This document shows, in pieces, positions 23,663-38,237 of a DNA stretch of 64,000 nucleotides. The notes beneath the pieces were generated by a model. The model saw nothing but the letters and a program-made list of their open reading frames with translations, was not told the origin of the DNA and did no database searches. A program made the translations under genes and the position numbers. The stretch comes from Fratercula arctica. Taxonomy: Eukaryota; Chordata; Aves; Charadriiformes; Alcidae. The DNA is taken from positions 50,513,707 through 50,577,706 of the forward strand of contig CANTUZ010000006.1 in the NCBI GenBank assembly GCA_947846985.1. Reading direction: 5' to 3'. The first letter of the stretch is position 1, and each line of letters begins with the position of its first letter.

Positions 23663-26600
23663 AACCACTTTTTACACATCTCTGGTGATAGAGAACAGAA
23701 TAGAAGGATTGGTGTAAATCAATTTTAGAAAAAGATAAAGGACCATCACTGGAAAAAACATGAAGGCCGTAGATGAAAACTGCAGAACCTTGAGAGACTT
23801 TTCCTATTTTTCTTTTTTAATTGATTGTGTCTAAATGCGATTTTTTCACTGTTTTTTCCTTCTTTGAGACAAAATCCATTCAGCTTTGGTAAAACGATGC
23901 TACTTTAATGGGAATGAAAAGTTGGAGTTACAGAACTGATGAGCGACACAAGATTTTATGCAGGGAACTTTTAGTCATAGAATTTACTCTTCTGAATTTA
24001 ATGATCCGGACAATTTCATATGGACTGAAAATTGATAAACAAAAAATTACTATTACTAACACACTAAGGGAATGGTGTTAGAGACTACAGACTGTAGTGG
24101 AATTTCCTTAAAGGCCCTGAAGAAGTACGTCAGTGTTATTTTAAGATGAGGTAAAAGTCAATAGTCTTGTCAAAGAAAATTAAGACTTGGAGGTAGAATG
24201 GACCAGTAAGACTGCAGTATGTAGAAATGCTGCAGATCTAAATAAAACTCAAGAAGAATGAAATTTTGCTGAAAAAAATGGTAATTTCAATATAGTGAGA
24301 AAGATGATTCAGTAATGAATATTCATTGGGAGAGAGAACCTTGGAAATAAAACCAGAGAAAATTATGCAGGGATAGCAAGGAAACATAATGGTCAGCAAT
24401 AATGATTAGACAGGGTAGTGCAGTTGTCTTATACTAGGGGCAGCAGAAGAAAGCCCCTTGACATAGTGTATGTAAGGCTGTACCATATAACACTCGCAAA
24501 ATTATAAAGAAAGAACTAACCCGCCTCTTTCTTTTAAATATTTTAATGCATATATATTTTTAATCTATCTTAACATAAATTCCTTTATTCTTGTATCTCA
24601 TTTGTATTTCTCTATGAACTGCGTAACTTGGAGCGAGCTTGTCCCATTCTAGTCTTCACCATCGATACTCAGTTGCATCAGCTTCTCTTCCTCTCGTGAG
24701 GTGTGGAGGGAGGAACCCCTCAACCCAATGATCAATCGCGTACTGACATGGAGCTCTAGTAGGGCCAGTCCTATTTCCATCATTCTTATGTGTGTAAAAA
24801 ACTTTGTAACTCTTTGTCATTTAGTGTATGAAATATAAAACAGTCCATTTCTTCGTGTTGAAATTCCTCACATTTAGAGTCTTTCTCGCAGTCATATTCA
24901 AAAAGAAACTAATATGTGTGGTTTATGCACAATGGGTGGCTTAAAACAGAATTCACGTTCACTGACAGTAGGGATCAAGTTAAGATATTTATTTCTTTAA
25001 TTATAAATTATTTTACATTGGCAACATGCTCATTGCAAGCTGGGTAGTAAAATACGTGGGAGTAAAGCCTGGACTTGGATGAAGGGGGTTGAACTATACT
25101 GACATTTAATAGTTCACGTGCTTTGCCATTAACAAATCCTTTCATTTTGGCAAGATAATATGACCAGGAGAAAGAGCATCTGCTCTCTGATACAACTGTC
25201 CAAGAGGCAGAGGGAGTGTTCTTTCCCACATCCTAATGGCCACTACATGGCGTGGAGTGAACGACAGCCATGAGATACGGGCTGCCTGCAAACAGGTAGA
25301 GGCTTACCCCCTACATCCGATCCAGGGAACTGTGGAGGAATTTAGATTAGACCTTCAGCTGTGGAAGTGCCCAATTAAGAGCTAAGAAACCTCTGAAAAC
25401 CAAAGTTACCTAGTTTATGGAACTTAGTTACGTGTTTCATTTCTTTTTTTGGAAGATGCACAAGTATTTCCTAAATTATATAAATTCACGAATAACAAGA
25501 ATTTTCCTTAATCTCCTCTAATCTCTTACAGCCCTATGAAGTATCAGCTCAATTCCTTCAGTTGCCTACTTTTTTAAAAGAAATTTCACTGAGCCTGATA
25601 ACATCAGAATAGTTAGATCTTAATGTGTCTGGAAATGATAATTTGTGTCCTTACGAGTCGCTCCAATGGGTCACTTCGTACCTCTCCAGGGAAGGAGCAT
25701 TTCCAGCTGGCAGCGGGGTCAGCAGCAGCAGGGACAGTCCGGCGTCGTTGGCCATGTCCTCCTGGACCTGGCCTGTTGGCACCTTCAGCTTAATCGTAAT
25801 TCTGAGTGGCTTGGCAATTTGGAACCAAATTCCGCTTCACATTCAACACCTTAATCACGTATAAAAGAGTTTCAAGTGTGTACCTGAGGGCATAAACTGG
25901 CTGTGCGTGATTAACACACGTGGTTTATTCACCAAACCTATTGGAAAATGTTGATAATCGGTATCAGAAAGTTTGGATAACTGTATACTCTGCAGTATCT
26001 TTACCGCAGAAATTTTCTGTTGCAAGCTGCCATGCTCAAGTATGCAGTTCTTTTATGAATGAAGGTCTTTTGTGCATCAAGATTAAAATCCTCTGCCTCT
26101 CTGCTATGAAGGGGAAAAAAAAAAATCTCTTTGAGAGTGCAGTTCATGTAAACCATTTCTTTTAAAAACGGAGCCCTTAAATAGCTCTGAGTACATTTCT
26201 GTGTATGACACATAAATGTCCACTAATTGCATGAAGGGAGAACTGAGATTCCAATAGCAAATTCTGTAAAAAGTAGATATACAAAGAAAAGTGGAAGCAT
26301 CTGTTTAATATATACGACATTAGAATTTAATTTTACCTCTGTGATGCTTTTGTGTAGCTGCAGTGTTACAGAGGAGCACATAAGCATAGTAGTGCAGTGT
26401 CAGCAGGTGCATGCCACCAAATTACTGCTTTTAATTTGCATATTCATCTGCTAAGAAGCATGTCATTATCATATCAAAGGGATACTAAGCAACATCTAGC
26501 TTCGAGAGATGTGGCATAGTTTCAATACGAGCAATTAATGCAAGATGAGGACTCTTTTTTTGTCATGTCTCCTAGGGCTAGCTGTAATCGGGCTTATTAT

Positions 26601-27260
26601 TGGATACCAATAAGACTGAGGTACCAGTTGGCAGAGAATGAGAGAAGTACAGAAAAACAGAGCTGTATGAGGCGTCTTAACTGTACACTTCATAGCAAAC
26701 CAATTCTCTGGTCACTTTTTAAAAACAAAAGCGGCTACTATCTGCTGAATAAGTCTGATCAAAGATAAATATTATACGTAGCACATCTTTACAGTGGGAC
26801 TAAAGAGAAAAAGTTAAACCAAAATAGGCTTTATTTTCCATGAAATTAATAAGCAAAGCTGACTAATGAAATGGAGAATCAGGGCTCTTGGAATTCTATA
26901 CTCTTAGAGAAATGGATTTATAAATCAGCTTTTCTTTCAAAGATCCTTGTTGCAGTAGGTCACTACTCCATGAGACAAAGGAGGTAGATGCAGATCATAC
27001 GTTCCAGAAGGATGGCAGGTCCCACGTCACCGTTTGTCTGCGGCATTGTGCTTTGTCAGCTCTCACAAATAATAACAGGAAAGTAGATGGAGTCTTAAGT
27101 GTTGGACAAATTAGCATTCCAAAATAGTTTCCTATGGGTAGAGATCACTTTCTCTGGTGGACTGTTTTGATAAAATATGCCAGGAAAAAAAAATAGATTA
27201 CTCTTAAGGGAATGAAGAGATGTACCTGAGGATATCTTTGGGCAGTCTTAGGGCCTGCTG

Positions 27261-27412
27261 TGTTCAGCGAGCTGCGGCTGACACGCAGGCAGGAATCGAG
27301 GAGCAAGGCGAGCACACGAGGGTGTTTCTGTCAGCGCATCCTCTGAGCTCCCGCCGTTGGGCAGGGCCCTCCTGAGACCGAGTCGACATCTGTGTTCGGC
27401 AGCTGTGGGGAA
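27261..27412. other. Small CpG-rich patch
   Basis: About a dozen CpG dinucleotides fall within about 150 bp, in a region that is otherwise strongly CpG-poor. It is shorter than a typical promoter CpG island and has no obvious first exon next to it. It could be a small unmethylated regulatory element or a remnant of a GC-rich insertion. Confidence 0.35.
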
Positions 27413-30400
27413 ACTCTGAGAAACAGTTTATACCCTGTCAAAGACAAATGGTCCCTAAAATGTGATTGATGGAGGAGTCCTTGGAGTGGAAGAGTTCTCA
27501 GATCGGTATTTCAGAGCGACAACTTTAGTCATGAACTGGGTAATAATATTTCTGATTTTGTTCAAGAATGCTTCTGCCATCGTTTCTCTCTGGTAGTTTA
27601 GCTCTTTTGAGGAACTCTAAGCTCCACCGCTGTCAAAATGCAGTCGGTTTTCATCTCCATCATCTGGGAATCTGGTCCATAAATGTGGAGAGTTTGAGTT
27701 TTGCCTGTGTACAGAGAAACCTGGACTACACTGACCAACTTCGCTTTTTCAAGGAGAGGGAAACTTTTCCCCTTTCTGTCACTGGGCTATCACCTTCTGG
27801 CTGATACTGACTGGTTGTATAGGAAGTCCTCCTTTACGTCTTTTAGTACTTCTAACTCCATGCTTGCCACTGAGATAGATTAATTTGCATGGATTATTTA
27901 CAATTATTTCAATAAAACTGGAATTTTGCCCTCTTTAGGCACTATTGAATTGGATTCATGACAGTTGCTGCCCCAGTCTCATGATAATAATCACTTGGTA
28001 GTGGCAGTTAGTCATTATATTGTGGGAATGAGAAAGCAGCTGTAATGTTTAAATATCATGATTATAAGGTTAGTAGTAGTCTTCCATGATTTATGCAATT
28101 ATGTATAGGTACAATGACATGTGCTTCATGTCAGCAATATGAATACAGATAAACAAAAAGATGTGCCACATGCAGGATACAGTGGCTTTTGTTAGCTTTT
28201 CTAAATAACTTTCATTGTGTTTTGTAGCAGGTGTTAAGTCAGCATTTTACAAAATATCTTGGTACGCTTTGTAGAAGATAATTTCATAGTCCTTACTGTC
28301 TCACTGGATTGACTGGATAATCCTAACATTGGTGTTTCCCTACGTTTTGAACACTTGGGAATCGGCTGTTAAAAAAGTTTTCTACCTGTCATATCTATTG
28401 TAGTGATTGTCAGGTTACGATTTGCGTAACGGTTGGCAATAGGAAATGAAAGGAACTTAAAATTTGTATTAATAACCTTTGCGAGATTTTCATATACTGT
28501 TTCAGTGTGTTTCAATGGTTTCAAAATCTCATTGGCAAAGCTGGAACTAAGTTTCTAAAATATTTCCAGTGGTTTCAGGTTTTTATCATTATACCACTTA
28601 CCATGATGGTAGGGAAAAATAGGAACTAAAGATTTAGGTATTTTGAAATAATAGTAATAATTCAACCTGGGATGACAAAAGGAAAAAGAGAATCCGGAGG
28701 CAGTTTAGGTTCTCTGCTTCACTAGAGTTTACCAAGAACATCATCTCTCACTTTCCTTTTACAAAAGAACCTCTGAGGGATCTCTGGGGGAAAAAAAGCC
28801 CAAACCAAACAAAACCTTAAATTTTCCGAGTTATCTTATCCAACACCAGTTGTGGTATAAGGCCAAGCTAAAGGAAAATTCAAGGTGTCTGTTCATCTTC
28901 TCAGAGATGGATAGCTTCCAACAGAGAGATAACCTTGCAAAAATTTTTGAGGAGCTAGAAGTTGCCATTGCCATCGATCATGACTTTGAAATAAATATTG
29001 ATGCTTCATAGTGAGGAGAGGAAGAGGCATTTGAAGTGATTCCAGTATGTATTTTTTCCAAAGTTGTGTTTTATTATAAATCCTGAATGTCTAATTTTTT
29101 CAACAAATTAGTTTTTTCAATTGAAAATTTAATGTTGCCCTCATGAAAATATATGGGCTTCTCACCAAGGGCTAAACTTTTATCAGGCTTTCAGAGAGGT
29201 GTCTTAATCTACCTGTTCTCATTCCAGCAAAACTTTTTGTAATAGAATGGAGTTGTATTGATGGAAAAACCACATCATTTGGGTTTCTTGTTAAAATTTG
29301 CAGCTGCAGTTGTCATTTTGGAGAAGGATGGTTTAATAATATACTGGATTGTTACTCTTCAGGCTTTACAGTTAAGGATTTATAAAGTGATGTTGAGTAC
29401 GTCGTTTTCCTTGCGGCCTCAGTTTCCTCATCTGTAAAATGAAGCGATTATGTTCTCCACTTCGGTGAAGTGTTATGAGCTGTTACTATTTAGTATAGCA
29501 ATAAATCACATAAATTTGAGAAGTTGTTACGCTTGTACTGACATAACGTATATGGACATTAGGCAACTGTAGCTACCATTTTGTCTTCAAGAGTTGACTT
29601 AAGAATGGACTCTACATTTTGTGAAATTATCCTTTTTGGTAGCGCTAATAGAAGGATATTGAAGTAGCTATGAAAAAATACTTTTTTGAGAGATTACTGT
29701 TTATTTACTTTATTGGGGTTTAACACAGTAGAAACCAATATGTAGTAAGTATTTACAAGGTAAAAGGGAGGTAATGAAGAAGAACGAATACATTGGGGAC
29801 TTCCTGTGATAAATTACAATGTACAATTTTTAATTCTGCTTATAATTTGGCATACTCTTGCCTATGATGCTAAACCTCACTTTTATAGCACAGGTAAATA
29901 ACAACTCTGTATACTCAAAAACTCTCACAGTATTTCATAAAATGCATCTACAACATGTTACCTTGTACTTGGAAGATACTCGCTATGTAAAGGTAAAAAA
30001 TATTCAAAGTACTACAGAGCAAAACTAGACAACCTCTTTCAGTCTCCTACACCGAGCTGCGTTCACATACATACTTTCAGTCTCGCCTCTCAGGTCACTC
30101 TTTTGCTGGGTGTAAAGCCACTGGTTTGGTTTACTTTAGATAACCATTATTAATTAGGTTTTCAAGTAACCTTAGTAACGTTTTCAAGTTTGAGTTGGTT
30201 GGTTGTCTTGTTATTTCTAATGGCACTGTTGTACACAATATTATGCATGAATTTCATTCCTGAAATTAAATGGAACATTGATACGGGTCACACCTTTAGC
30301 AGCATTTCTCTCCAAGACTGAAAGTATGGTGCAAAACATATGTTTAATTTTAGTATAGTGTGTTTTTACTGAAACGTAACTCTAACATCACAGTACTGCT

Positions 30401-33400
30401 AAAGGCAGGCAGCTGTAGTGCAGGCTGTGTCACGGTGTCATCCATCCTCTCTGCTGAGGAAGAGTAACAGATTATGGAATGCGTCTGTGAATTCTAACAG
30501 ATCATTTGTGCACGTTTTTCTGATGCATGCTGTGATAGAAGGACTAAATCAAAGTAGTTGAACTCATTTTTCCAATGACGTTTTAGACTTGGGGGCTGCA
30601 AGAGGAGTGCCCTGACTTCCCAGGCGAGAGCCCTCTCTGCTGCAATACCCCCTGAGGACATACAGTAAAATTTAAGCTATTTCTGTTACTGCAGCAAATG
30701 TTCCCTGGTTGTGGAGCGTTTTCCTTACAATCCCAGAGCAATGTATCTCTCTGGCACCAGGAACAGGGTCTTACTGTTTAGAGGGATGGTTGGCTGGAGC
30801 CAGCCGTGTTTACGTGGGGCTTTCTGCTCTCGCAGGGTCCAGTCCTGCCTGGCAGTGAGTACCCTCAGCTCCCTTTGATGGTTTCGGTGGGAGGTGGAGG
30901 ACCTCACAGGAGGGTGCTTGATGCCTTGCAAGATCAGACACTGGTAATTGAATCAGCCAAGACAGTGGTACAAGAAAATTGTTTTCTTTCCAATTTTACT
31001 CTGCTGAAGTCAGAGAGACTTTCCACAGCATGTTGATAAGTGCCCAGGGCCAGATCTTACAAGATGATACTGAATATTTGCGGTTCCCATTGGCTTCATT
31101 AGGAACTGAGGGCCCTCAGCGTCTCACTGGATTGGACCTTTTTTTTTGTTCTTCATTATTTCTTACCATGAGCAAAAAAAAAAAACAGCTTGATATTTCT
31201 CTCCAAATCTATTGAAACAAGTCTTGTTTCTTGCAGAGATCACAGATCATCTTCAGATGGTGAGATCTGAACAGAAATGGCACTACAGACTATGTAGTAT
31301 TAGGTAGTATTATTCATAAATAAAGTTTAACATGCATTTAAAAAGAAGTGGAATTTAAGCAAATTATAGCCCCACATTTTTTGCAGATTTATTTAAAATA
31401 GTTAGGTGGTAAATGCTTTGAAATAATAATTTGCTGGTTAAATGCAAAGGTTGATGTAAGAGTGAATTAAATCACATAATTTCAAACATGATCTTTCTAA
31501 TACAAATAGAATTACTATAAATAGACTGTGGTTATATTGTCGAGTAATGCGTTCAGTTCTGCTAGACTAATAACTCCTCAGCTATGTATTAATCTACATT
31601 GTCTTAATGTCAGTAAATGTTCTAATCGGCTCAGCTGTAGCTTGTGGACAGAACACAATGGCTGACTATGGAAAGTACATTTTAACTTAGCAGTTTTAAT
31701 TTAATGTTTGCATTTTTATCCTCTATATAAGACATATCAGTGCTTCTAAGAAGTTTTTTTTTCCTGTAATACATTATCTTTGCTAATTCTGCATGGTAGA
31801 AGCATTTGATTTTTCAGTGTCAAATGTTTTCTGCATAGGCTTTCATGTATGAACTCGTCAGTTAACAAGTGAGAACTTGGTAATGATGAATAAAGTTTCA
31901 TATTTTCAGTCTTCCCCCTTATTGTCTTTTCTCTCTAACCAAGACTCAGCGGGTGAGACTGCGTCTTTTACTTCACCAATACAGAGCTCTTTTTCCCCAA
32001 GAATTAACATCTTCCTGCCAGCTGTGTCTTGCTTTCAAAAGAGATGTGAAGCCGTTCTGGAACTTGAGACATGAGTGATTCCAAGGAGAAGAAACCAGAA
32101 ACTGCCTCTGCTGTGATCATTACAGATCACTCATGAATGAATGCTCAGAGATATTTAACCCCTGTATGACTTCATCAGTTGTTCAAGCATTAATTCTACT
32201 AGTGCACTGATGACTTTATTCAGTTTGCGGAGAGCATATCGAAGCCCTTAGATGAAGTGATTTAGTCAAGGCTGTCTATTAGACCATGCCAGAGCTTTAG
32301 ATCCCAGGAGTTCCCGATTCTTACGCTTAGACCTTTGCAGTACTAGAAAAAAAAGACTAGTGACTGAACAGGCATGTGGGAGACTCACAGCCCTCTAGGA
32401 GAGTTAGCTGAATATAATGGTAATACTCACCATTTTGAGTCAATACTGAATGTAATAGTTATATGACAAGATCTTTTTCCCTGCTGGCACCATAAATGCT
32501 AGCAAAGATGTCGGCACTGGTATTAATTTCTCTGCTGGGACCACGTGTGGTAAATCTTGTAAAGTCAGTCCCAGCTTGAGCGCATATTGCTATGCTTTTC
32601 CGAGGAGGGCCAGGACTGCCTGCTTCTTCATATAAACTGGAGAGTTTGGAGACTTCTGGGGACTTCCCCCTCCTCCCCATGAAATGTGGTAAGCTGAATG
32701 GAAAGATTCGATACAGGAAGCAATAAAAAATGAAGATCAGGTTTTTCTGTATGAGAAAATTACGAGATTGAAAGGAGTGAATCATAGCTATCGTTAGATA
32801 TGAACTGGGAAAATTATTTAGGTATTAATTTATGTGATTTGAGCCAATGATAACTTATTGTTTTTTCCGTCAATAGACAGTCTCCTCCTTCCTCCCTCCC
32901 TTTCCAATCTCCAAAACAATGCCATAAATACTGGAGCGTAGAGGCAATGGAGGAATGTTAGCTAAAGTTCTTCGAAGTGAGCCAGCAGAACAGATTGATG
33001 ATCTTTTAGCAGCCTGCCAGACATGACTTAGCATTAAAATATCCACAGATAACTCAGAGGCCATATTATCTACTCATATGATCCTAAATTTCGTGGTTAA
33101 CTATGAACTCTGAATATCCGTAATCCTTCCTCCGTATCACTTTTGTGGTCAAAAGATGATCTGGTCCCCAGCTGATAATGTCTATCATAAGCTGAAGATG
33201 CTTATGTTTTCTTTGTGAAAGTGGACCCACTCATTTGTGAGTGGTCCAACACTCTTCTATTTACCAAATAAGCGGTCCATCATTAGGTTCAATACGGAAA
33301 AATGCCATTGTAAATATTCTTATGACATTAATGATTATATAAAACTATCTGCCAGTGTTTAGGTGAGCTACTTATTTGTCTTCATAAGAATTTCCCTTTT

Positions 33401-36400
33401 TGGGGGTCTTCATAACTTTTTGAAAGACAAACTGAACTATTCTAAGCCCAGAATAACATGCCACTTAATGCTTTTGTACTTGGTATTCCTCTGATTTTAT
33501 ATTTGCTGTGTATATATATATTTTCTATACCAAGGGCTTTTCACTGTTGAAACTATGTTTGAGTTATTCCTGTCCTTGCCTTTGAGTCCAAGTAGGATCC
33601 AGCTGTCAGTGTTTGTGTTTCCTGTCTATTTGACTTGGAGTTATTGTTGAGATTACTGAAAGGAGAAACTTGAGTTTGTTCTACTGCGATGTGTAGTAGA
33701 GTTGAAAGTGAAGTCGTAAACGCGGTAGATAGTAACCTCGAATACCACTCCTATTGGGATTAAATTGGTACTTTGGAATTGGGTGCTAGTTGTCTGGAAA
33801 TACTTTTTTCAGCATTTACTTGTGAAACCGTAGCTTGCTTTGTGAACATTTTCTTTCATGATGTGGCTGTTGACAGGCAGAGAATATGAGATACTTGGCC
33901 CTGCAGCAGAATATGTTTCTTCCAGCATGAAGGCCATTGGGATTTATTTAGTTGTTTTCTCTAATCACTTGCAATAGGATCCCATGCAGGTTTCTTATAA
34001 TGTTCAGTAGCAAAGATCTGGGGGAAAAGCAGTTAGCTTCTGCGTAATGAAAGCATATGGAAAAGTCATGGAATGTATGTATATGGATGAGTAGACCCTG
34101 AAACCTCCAGCACCCATGGGCTGGAGTTCATTTGCCTTCCCGGTGGATCAGAAGTACAGATCTACAGTCCGTCTGCCAGCCAACAAATGCATTTCTCATT
34201 TTGCGCTGACATACTGTTTCTCTGATAATAGGTCTCTTAATAGCATGAATTTGTAAATCAAAATTACAGTAAATATATCAACTGTACAATACTTTCCATG
34301 TCTAAATAAACAGGGTTTTTTCACTTTCACTTTTATCTTCAGGATGTCAAGCAAGAGATTAGAAGGCAATTTTCAAACTGAAGGGGGGAGGGGAGCCATG
34401 ATGTTATTCTGTAGAAGTTATTTGATTGCTCTTCATAGTCTTTTCATTACAATTGGCATTTAGAAACTCAACCACACATGCGGCTCCACACCTTTCTACA
34501 TGATACTGTTTCTTCCTGTTCTCCTTATCTGTAACTGTGATGATGCACAGCTTTCTCCTATTTCTTTCTTGTGGGTTTGTGCAGTTTCTTGATGTTTGTG
34601 ACAGGCCACGATAGGGGAAGCTTTTATCACTGTGGGGTTTGGAGGCCTCAGTAAATTGAAAATTGCAAATGAAATCCACTGGGCTTGAATTCATCAGCTA
34701 TTATGTCAGATGACCTTTGGCAGCTGCTGATAAAAATGAGAGAATGTTAGCTCTGATCCAATTTTCAGCACTAACCATTCCTTTTCAAATCCATTCACAG
34801 TCAGGCAGCAGACACATGGGAAGTGAAAATGATAGGGTTTCAAGAGAGCTGCATTGTGTTGCAGATTAAGATTTTCTCCCCCTATTTCTAGAGGTCGGCC
34901 CCCAGGCCCCTGTCTGGTATCTACCTATTGTCCAATCAGTTTCAATATCTGCTTCAGAGGACATGTTAGCCATCCTTACAGATAAGTGCTTACAGGAGAA
35001 AATGTTGGACTTAATAGTTTTGCTTAGGAGGCATCAAGGGTCACAGTGTACCAATATTGACTGGCACATGTTAGTTTAATCTGACATTCTTAGGAATGCG
35101 ACACTAGATTCTTTCGGAGTTGTTGATCTCGCTGAGATTTTTGTTCCCAGGTCTAGGTTTTATAAATTTTATTTTCCTCTAACTGTTTATATTCATGAGC
35201 CGCTGATATTCATAAAGAAGTCTGCCCTAGCTGGGCCCAGGTGGCCCTTACCTTATATCCCTCTCTTACGGGATGCATAAATTATGAACCCAGTGCTGCA
35301 CGTTGGTACAATGCTTTTCCTTGTTTGAGAAAACTGGTAAGATGTAGCCATTTTGTCTGCGCTTTAAAACTCTGCACAGTGGAAAATTAAACACTTAATT
35401 AAGCTTTCAACCCAAAATTAATGTAATAAATATATTTTCTTTTTAACTGGGATAGACGTGAATTTTGCCTTCAAAGACCTTGGAGCGTGTGCAGCCCCTC
35501 CTTCTGCCGTTGGCTTCCTGAAGAATGAGGGCACTCAGCACCTCCAGAAGTTGCTTGTGAGCTCAAGGGCTGAACCCTGGTTCAGAATGACCCGTGAAAC
35601 CAACATAACGTGAATGTATGTGTTCTGCTCCTTATCAGCTTTTTTCTACCTAATTTAATAAGGAAAAGATTGAAAGTCTGGACTCTGTTACCTTGGAAAA
35701 TAACGTATGTCATTAAAATTTCAAAGTTTTAGAATAGTACCTTCTACTGCTTAGTTCTTCAGTTTTTACAGAGGCATAGCTCCCATTGAATTCTGTTTTT
35801 AGAAGGCAATAATGATATGTAGATTGGACTTGTTTGGACAAGAATTCAAAAATCAGATTCCTTGACTGATCACACTGTCACTCTTCAAAACATCGCTATT
35901 AGGTCTTCATTGGAAAAGATATTCCTAATCTTCTTACCAAAATGTTTCAAAAGCACAATGCCATCTTAAAGTTACATACATTTTATATTTAACGTTTTTA
36001 CCGATTCCTTTAGCTGGAACGGGAAAAAATATTCAGTGGCTCAGCTTAATAAATAAACAGACTAAGCTTAATTGATAGGATAGGGAAAAAAACATTCCTA
36101 AGAAACTTGTTATTAACATTGCTAAAATCTAAGTGCTCATTTTTAAAATTAATCTTATTGCACTGATTTTTATAAAGGTGTTAAATAATGGAAAAATACA
36201 CTTGCTTCTGTTGGTGGTCGGAACATTGAAGAATGAGGAACAAACCCATGTTTTAAAGGTTAATCTGCATTGATTGTGTGTTCTTCATGAAATTAAGGCT
36301 GAAACTGAAGTTATTATAATTACATTTTATTTATTTCTTTATAACATAGAAAATAATTTCAGTCAATTATGATTCTAGCTGTACCCTTTCATCATGGGCA

Positions 36401-38172
36401 AAATTTATAGTTGACTCAGAAAGTAATCACCTATTTTGCATGAGTATGTTGCCATGTTTTACAAGTCATCATCTTAAGATATGAAAATTGCATAAGAATC
36501 ACTGTTGTCCTTAGATCTGTTCATATCTGAATCTTCAGGAAATCTGACTGCAGATCCAAACCTCTCCTCTCTTTGTCTCTAAAGATAGAAGAATTTAAAA
36601 GTTCTGTCTCAATTTTCTTCTCCTGACCTCTGCAACGGCATCACTAAACCTTTTGTACCTTTCCCATCATAAATAAGGAATTTTCACGAAATGTTAACAA
36701 AGCTGAAGTGTCTATCTGTTAAATAGGTAGTTATTCAAAATTGTGATGTTGATTCAAGCTACATTAGAAAACGATTTTTCAAAAATAAAGTTCTCATGGA
36801 AGCAGCTATTTATCAAGCCAGGAAGCCAAAGTGGCTGGAGCTTGCTGTGGAGGAAAAGGCAAGGACCCGGCTGGTTGGTGGGCTGGAGAGAGCTTCAATT
36901 GCGTTGGCGTTTGGGGCTTTCCCCAGGAGCTCTACGACTGTACCTGTTCCCACTGTCCCAGGAGATTGACTTTGCCTCTAGGAGTCCTAGAGCAGAAGGA
37001 GCTGGTACTGCTGCTCGTCGTCCGTTTGCTTTTACGTATCATTATAAACTTCCTGTGACTGCCTACTTTCATGGGGAACATCGGGAATCGGTTTAGGTAG
37101 AGGAAGATACTCGGCATAGGTGAGCTTTGGCTAACTTCGTATTTATCCTTCAGCTGAACCTTCTTACTCATGTTTTAGTTTTGGTCTTTAATAAGTCAAT
37201 GATATTGCAATCAAAAAGCGTTACCTGGATTTACACTGAGACAAAACAACTTTGGCTCATGCTCACAAAGCATGTATTGGCTAAACTTGACTTAATCATA
37301 ACTTGGTCTACTCTTCTAAACAAATACTAAATTGTGAAAGGTATCGAACAACATTCTAACAAAACTGAGTAATGTTCTTTGGAAGTTATTCCAGAAAACA
37401 GAGAATGCAATAATGTAATGAAAGCAGTTCTGTTTTTATAAGGTTTTTTGATTCTTACTTTTGGATCTATATTTTCTATTAAACATTCCAGGGTATCTTA
37501 AAGTATTTAATATTTTGTTAAATTATATGACTTTGAATTGCTGTATTCTACTATTTAGAAGAGAATGCTATTTTCTACCAAATTTTTACAGCTTTTATGT
37601 AAGGCAAATGATACTTAAACAGTATTAAAGGACCTCTCCTTTAAACCTGTTCCAGAAGTATGCTTAAAAGGTGGTGTTAATAATTATGATACCCTTAAAA
37701 GAGCTTCTGTGAAGGTGAAAACAATTCACAGCAAGCATCTGGTGAAACGCAGTCCAAAATGAGTCTGTAATCCGTTATGTTTCTGAAATACCAGGAATAC
37801 TTGGAGGGCTTGAAGTGCCTGGAGTGACAGAATGGAATTCTCTTTGGTTTCTGCGCAGAAGCAAAGTTGTCTACAGGCTAACACATAGCTGTCCAAGGGC
37901 TGTCTAACACCTCCCCATTTATCACCTCCCTGCCCAGAGAAGGGCAAGGGCTGGCCCAGGGACCACCTTCTGTTATGTCCAGTTTCTTTGAGTCTTCTCT
38001 CAGTCTCCTTGTGTCCCTGTACAACTGGTGGACCCAGTTTGGCTCCTAATGTTTGCAAAGCTTTTTAAGTCTCAATGCTAAAAAGATATATCCATCAAAG
38101 CATGCATCAGAACTTAACTTCCTCTATTTTACATATATTGGTGATATTTTTAACAAATATTTAGTAATTAAC

Positions 38173-38237
38173 TAGGTCTAGTGGTTGGACTAGATGATCT
38201 AAAAGGTCCCTTCCAACCTAGGTGATACTGTGATTCT
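38173..38237 (+). mobile_element. CR1 LINE 3'-end fragment
   Basis: Contains 'ggttggactagatgatct' followed by 'aaaaggtcccttccaacct' and a degraded 'gtgattct' tail, the hallmark 3' terminus of avian CR1 non-LTR retrotransposons. Only about 65 bp remain, with no reverse-transcriptase frame, so it is a dead 5'-truncated copy. It has a single tail repeat and is probably older than the copy at 40.8 kb. Confidence 0.85.

Larger units (their letters stand above)
20537..38172. other. AT-rich non-coding stretch
   Basis: No gene can be supported over 17.6 kb. The longest frame (21858-22295, minus strand, 145 codons) has no domain signature and is about what chance gives for this length of AT-rich DNA. 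Octamers ATTTGCAT occur at 26434-26441 and 27883-27890. A CpG-rich patch and a TG/TA repeat are listed separately. I found no tRNA, microRNA or snoRNA I could recognise. Confidence 0.6.

Noticed and set aside
24640..24780. Segment with an LTR-like feel ('ggaggaacccctcaaccc')
   Set aside because: No TG...CA ends, paired LTR, primer-binding site or polypurine tract found.
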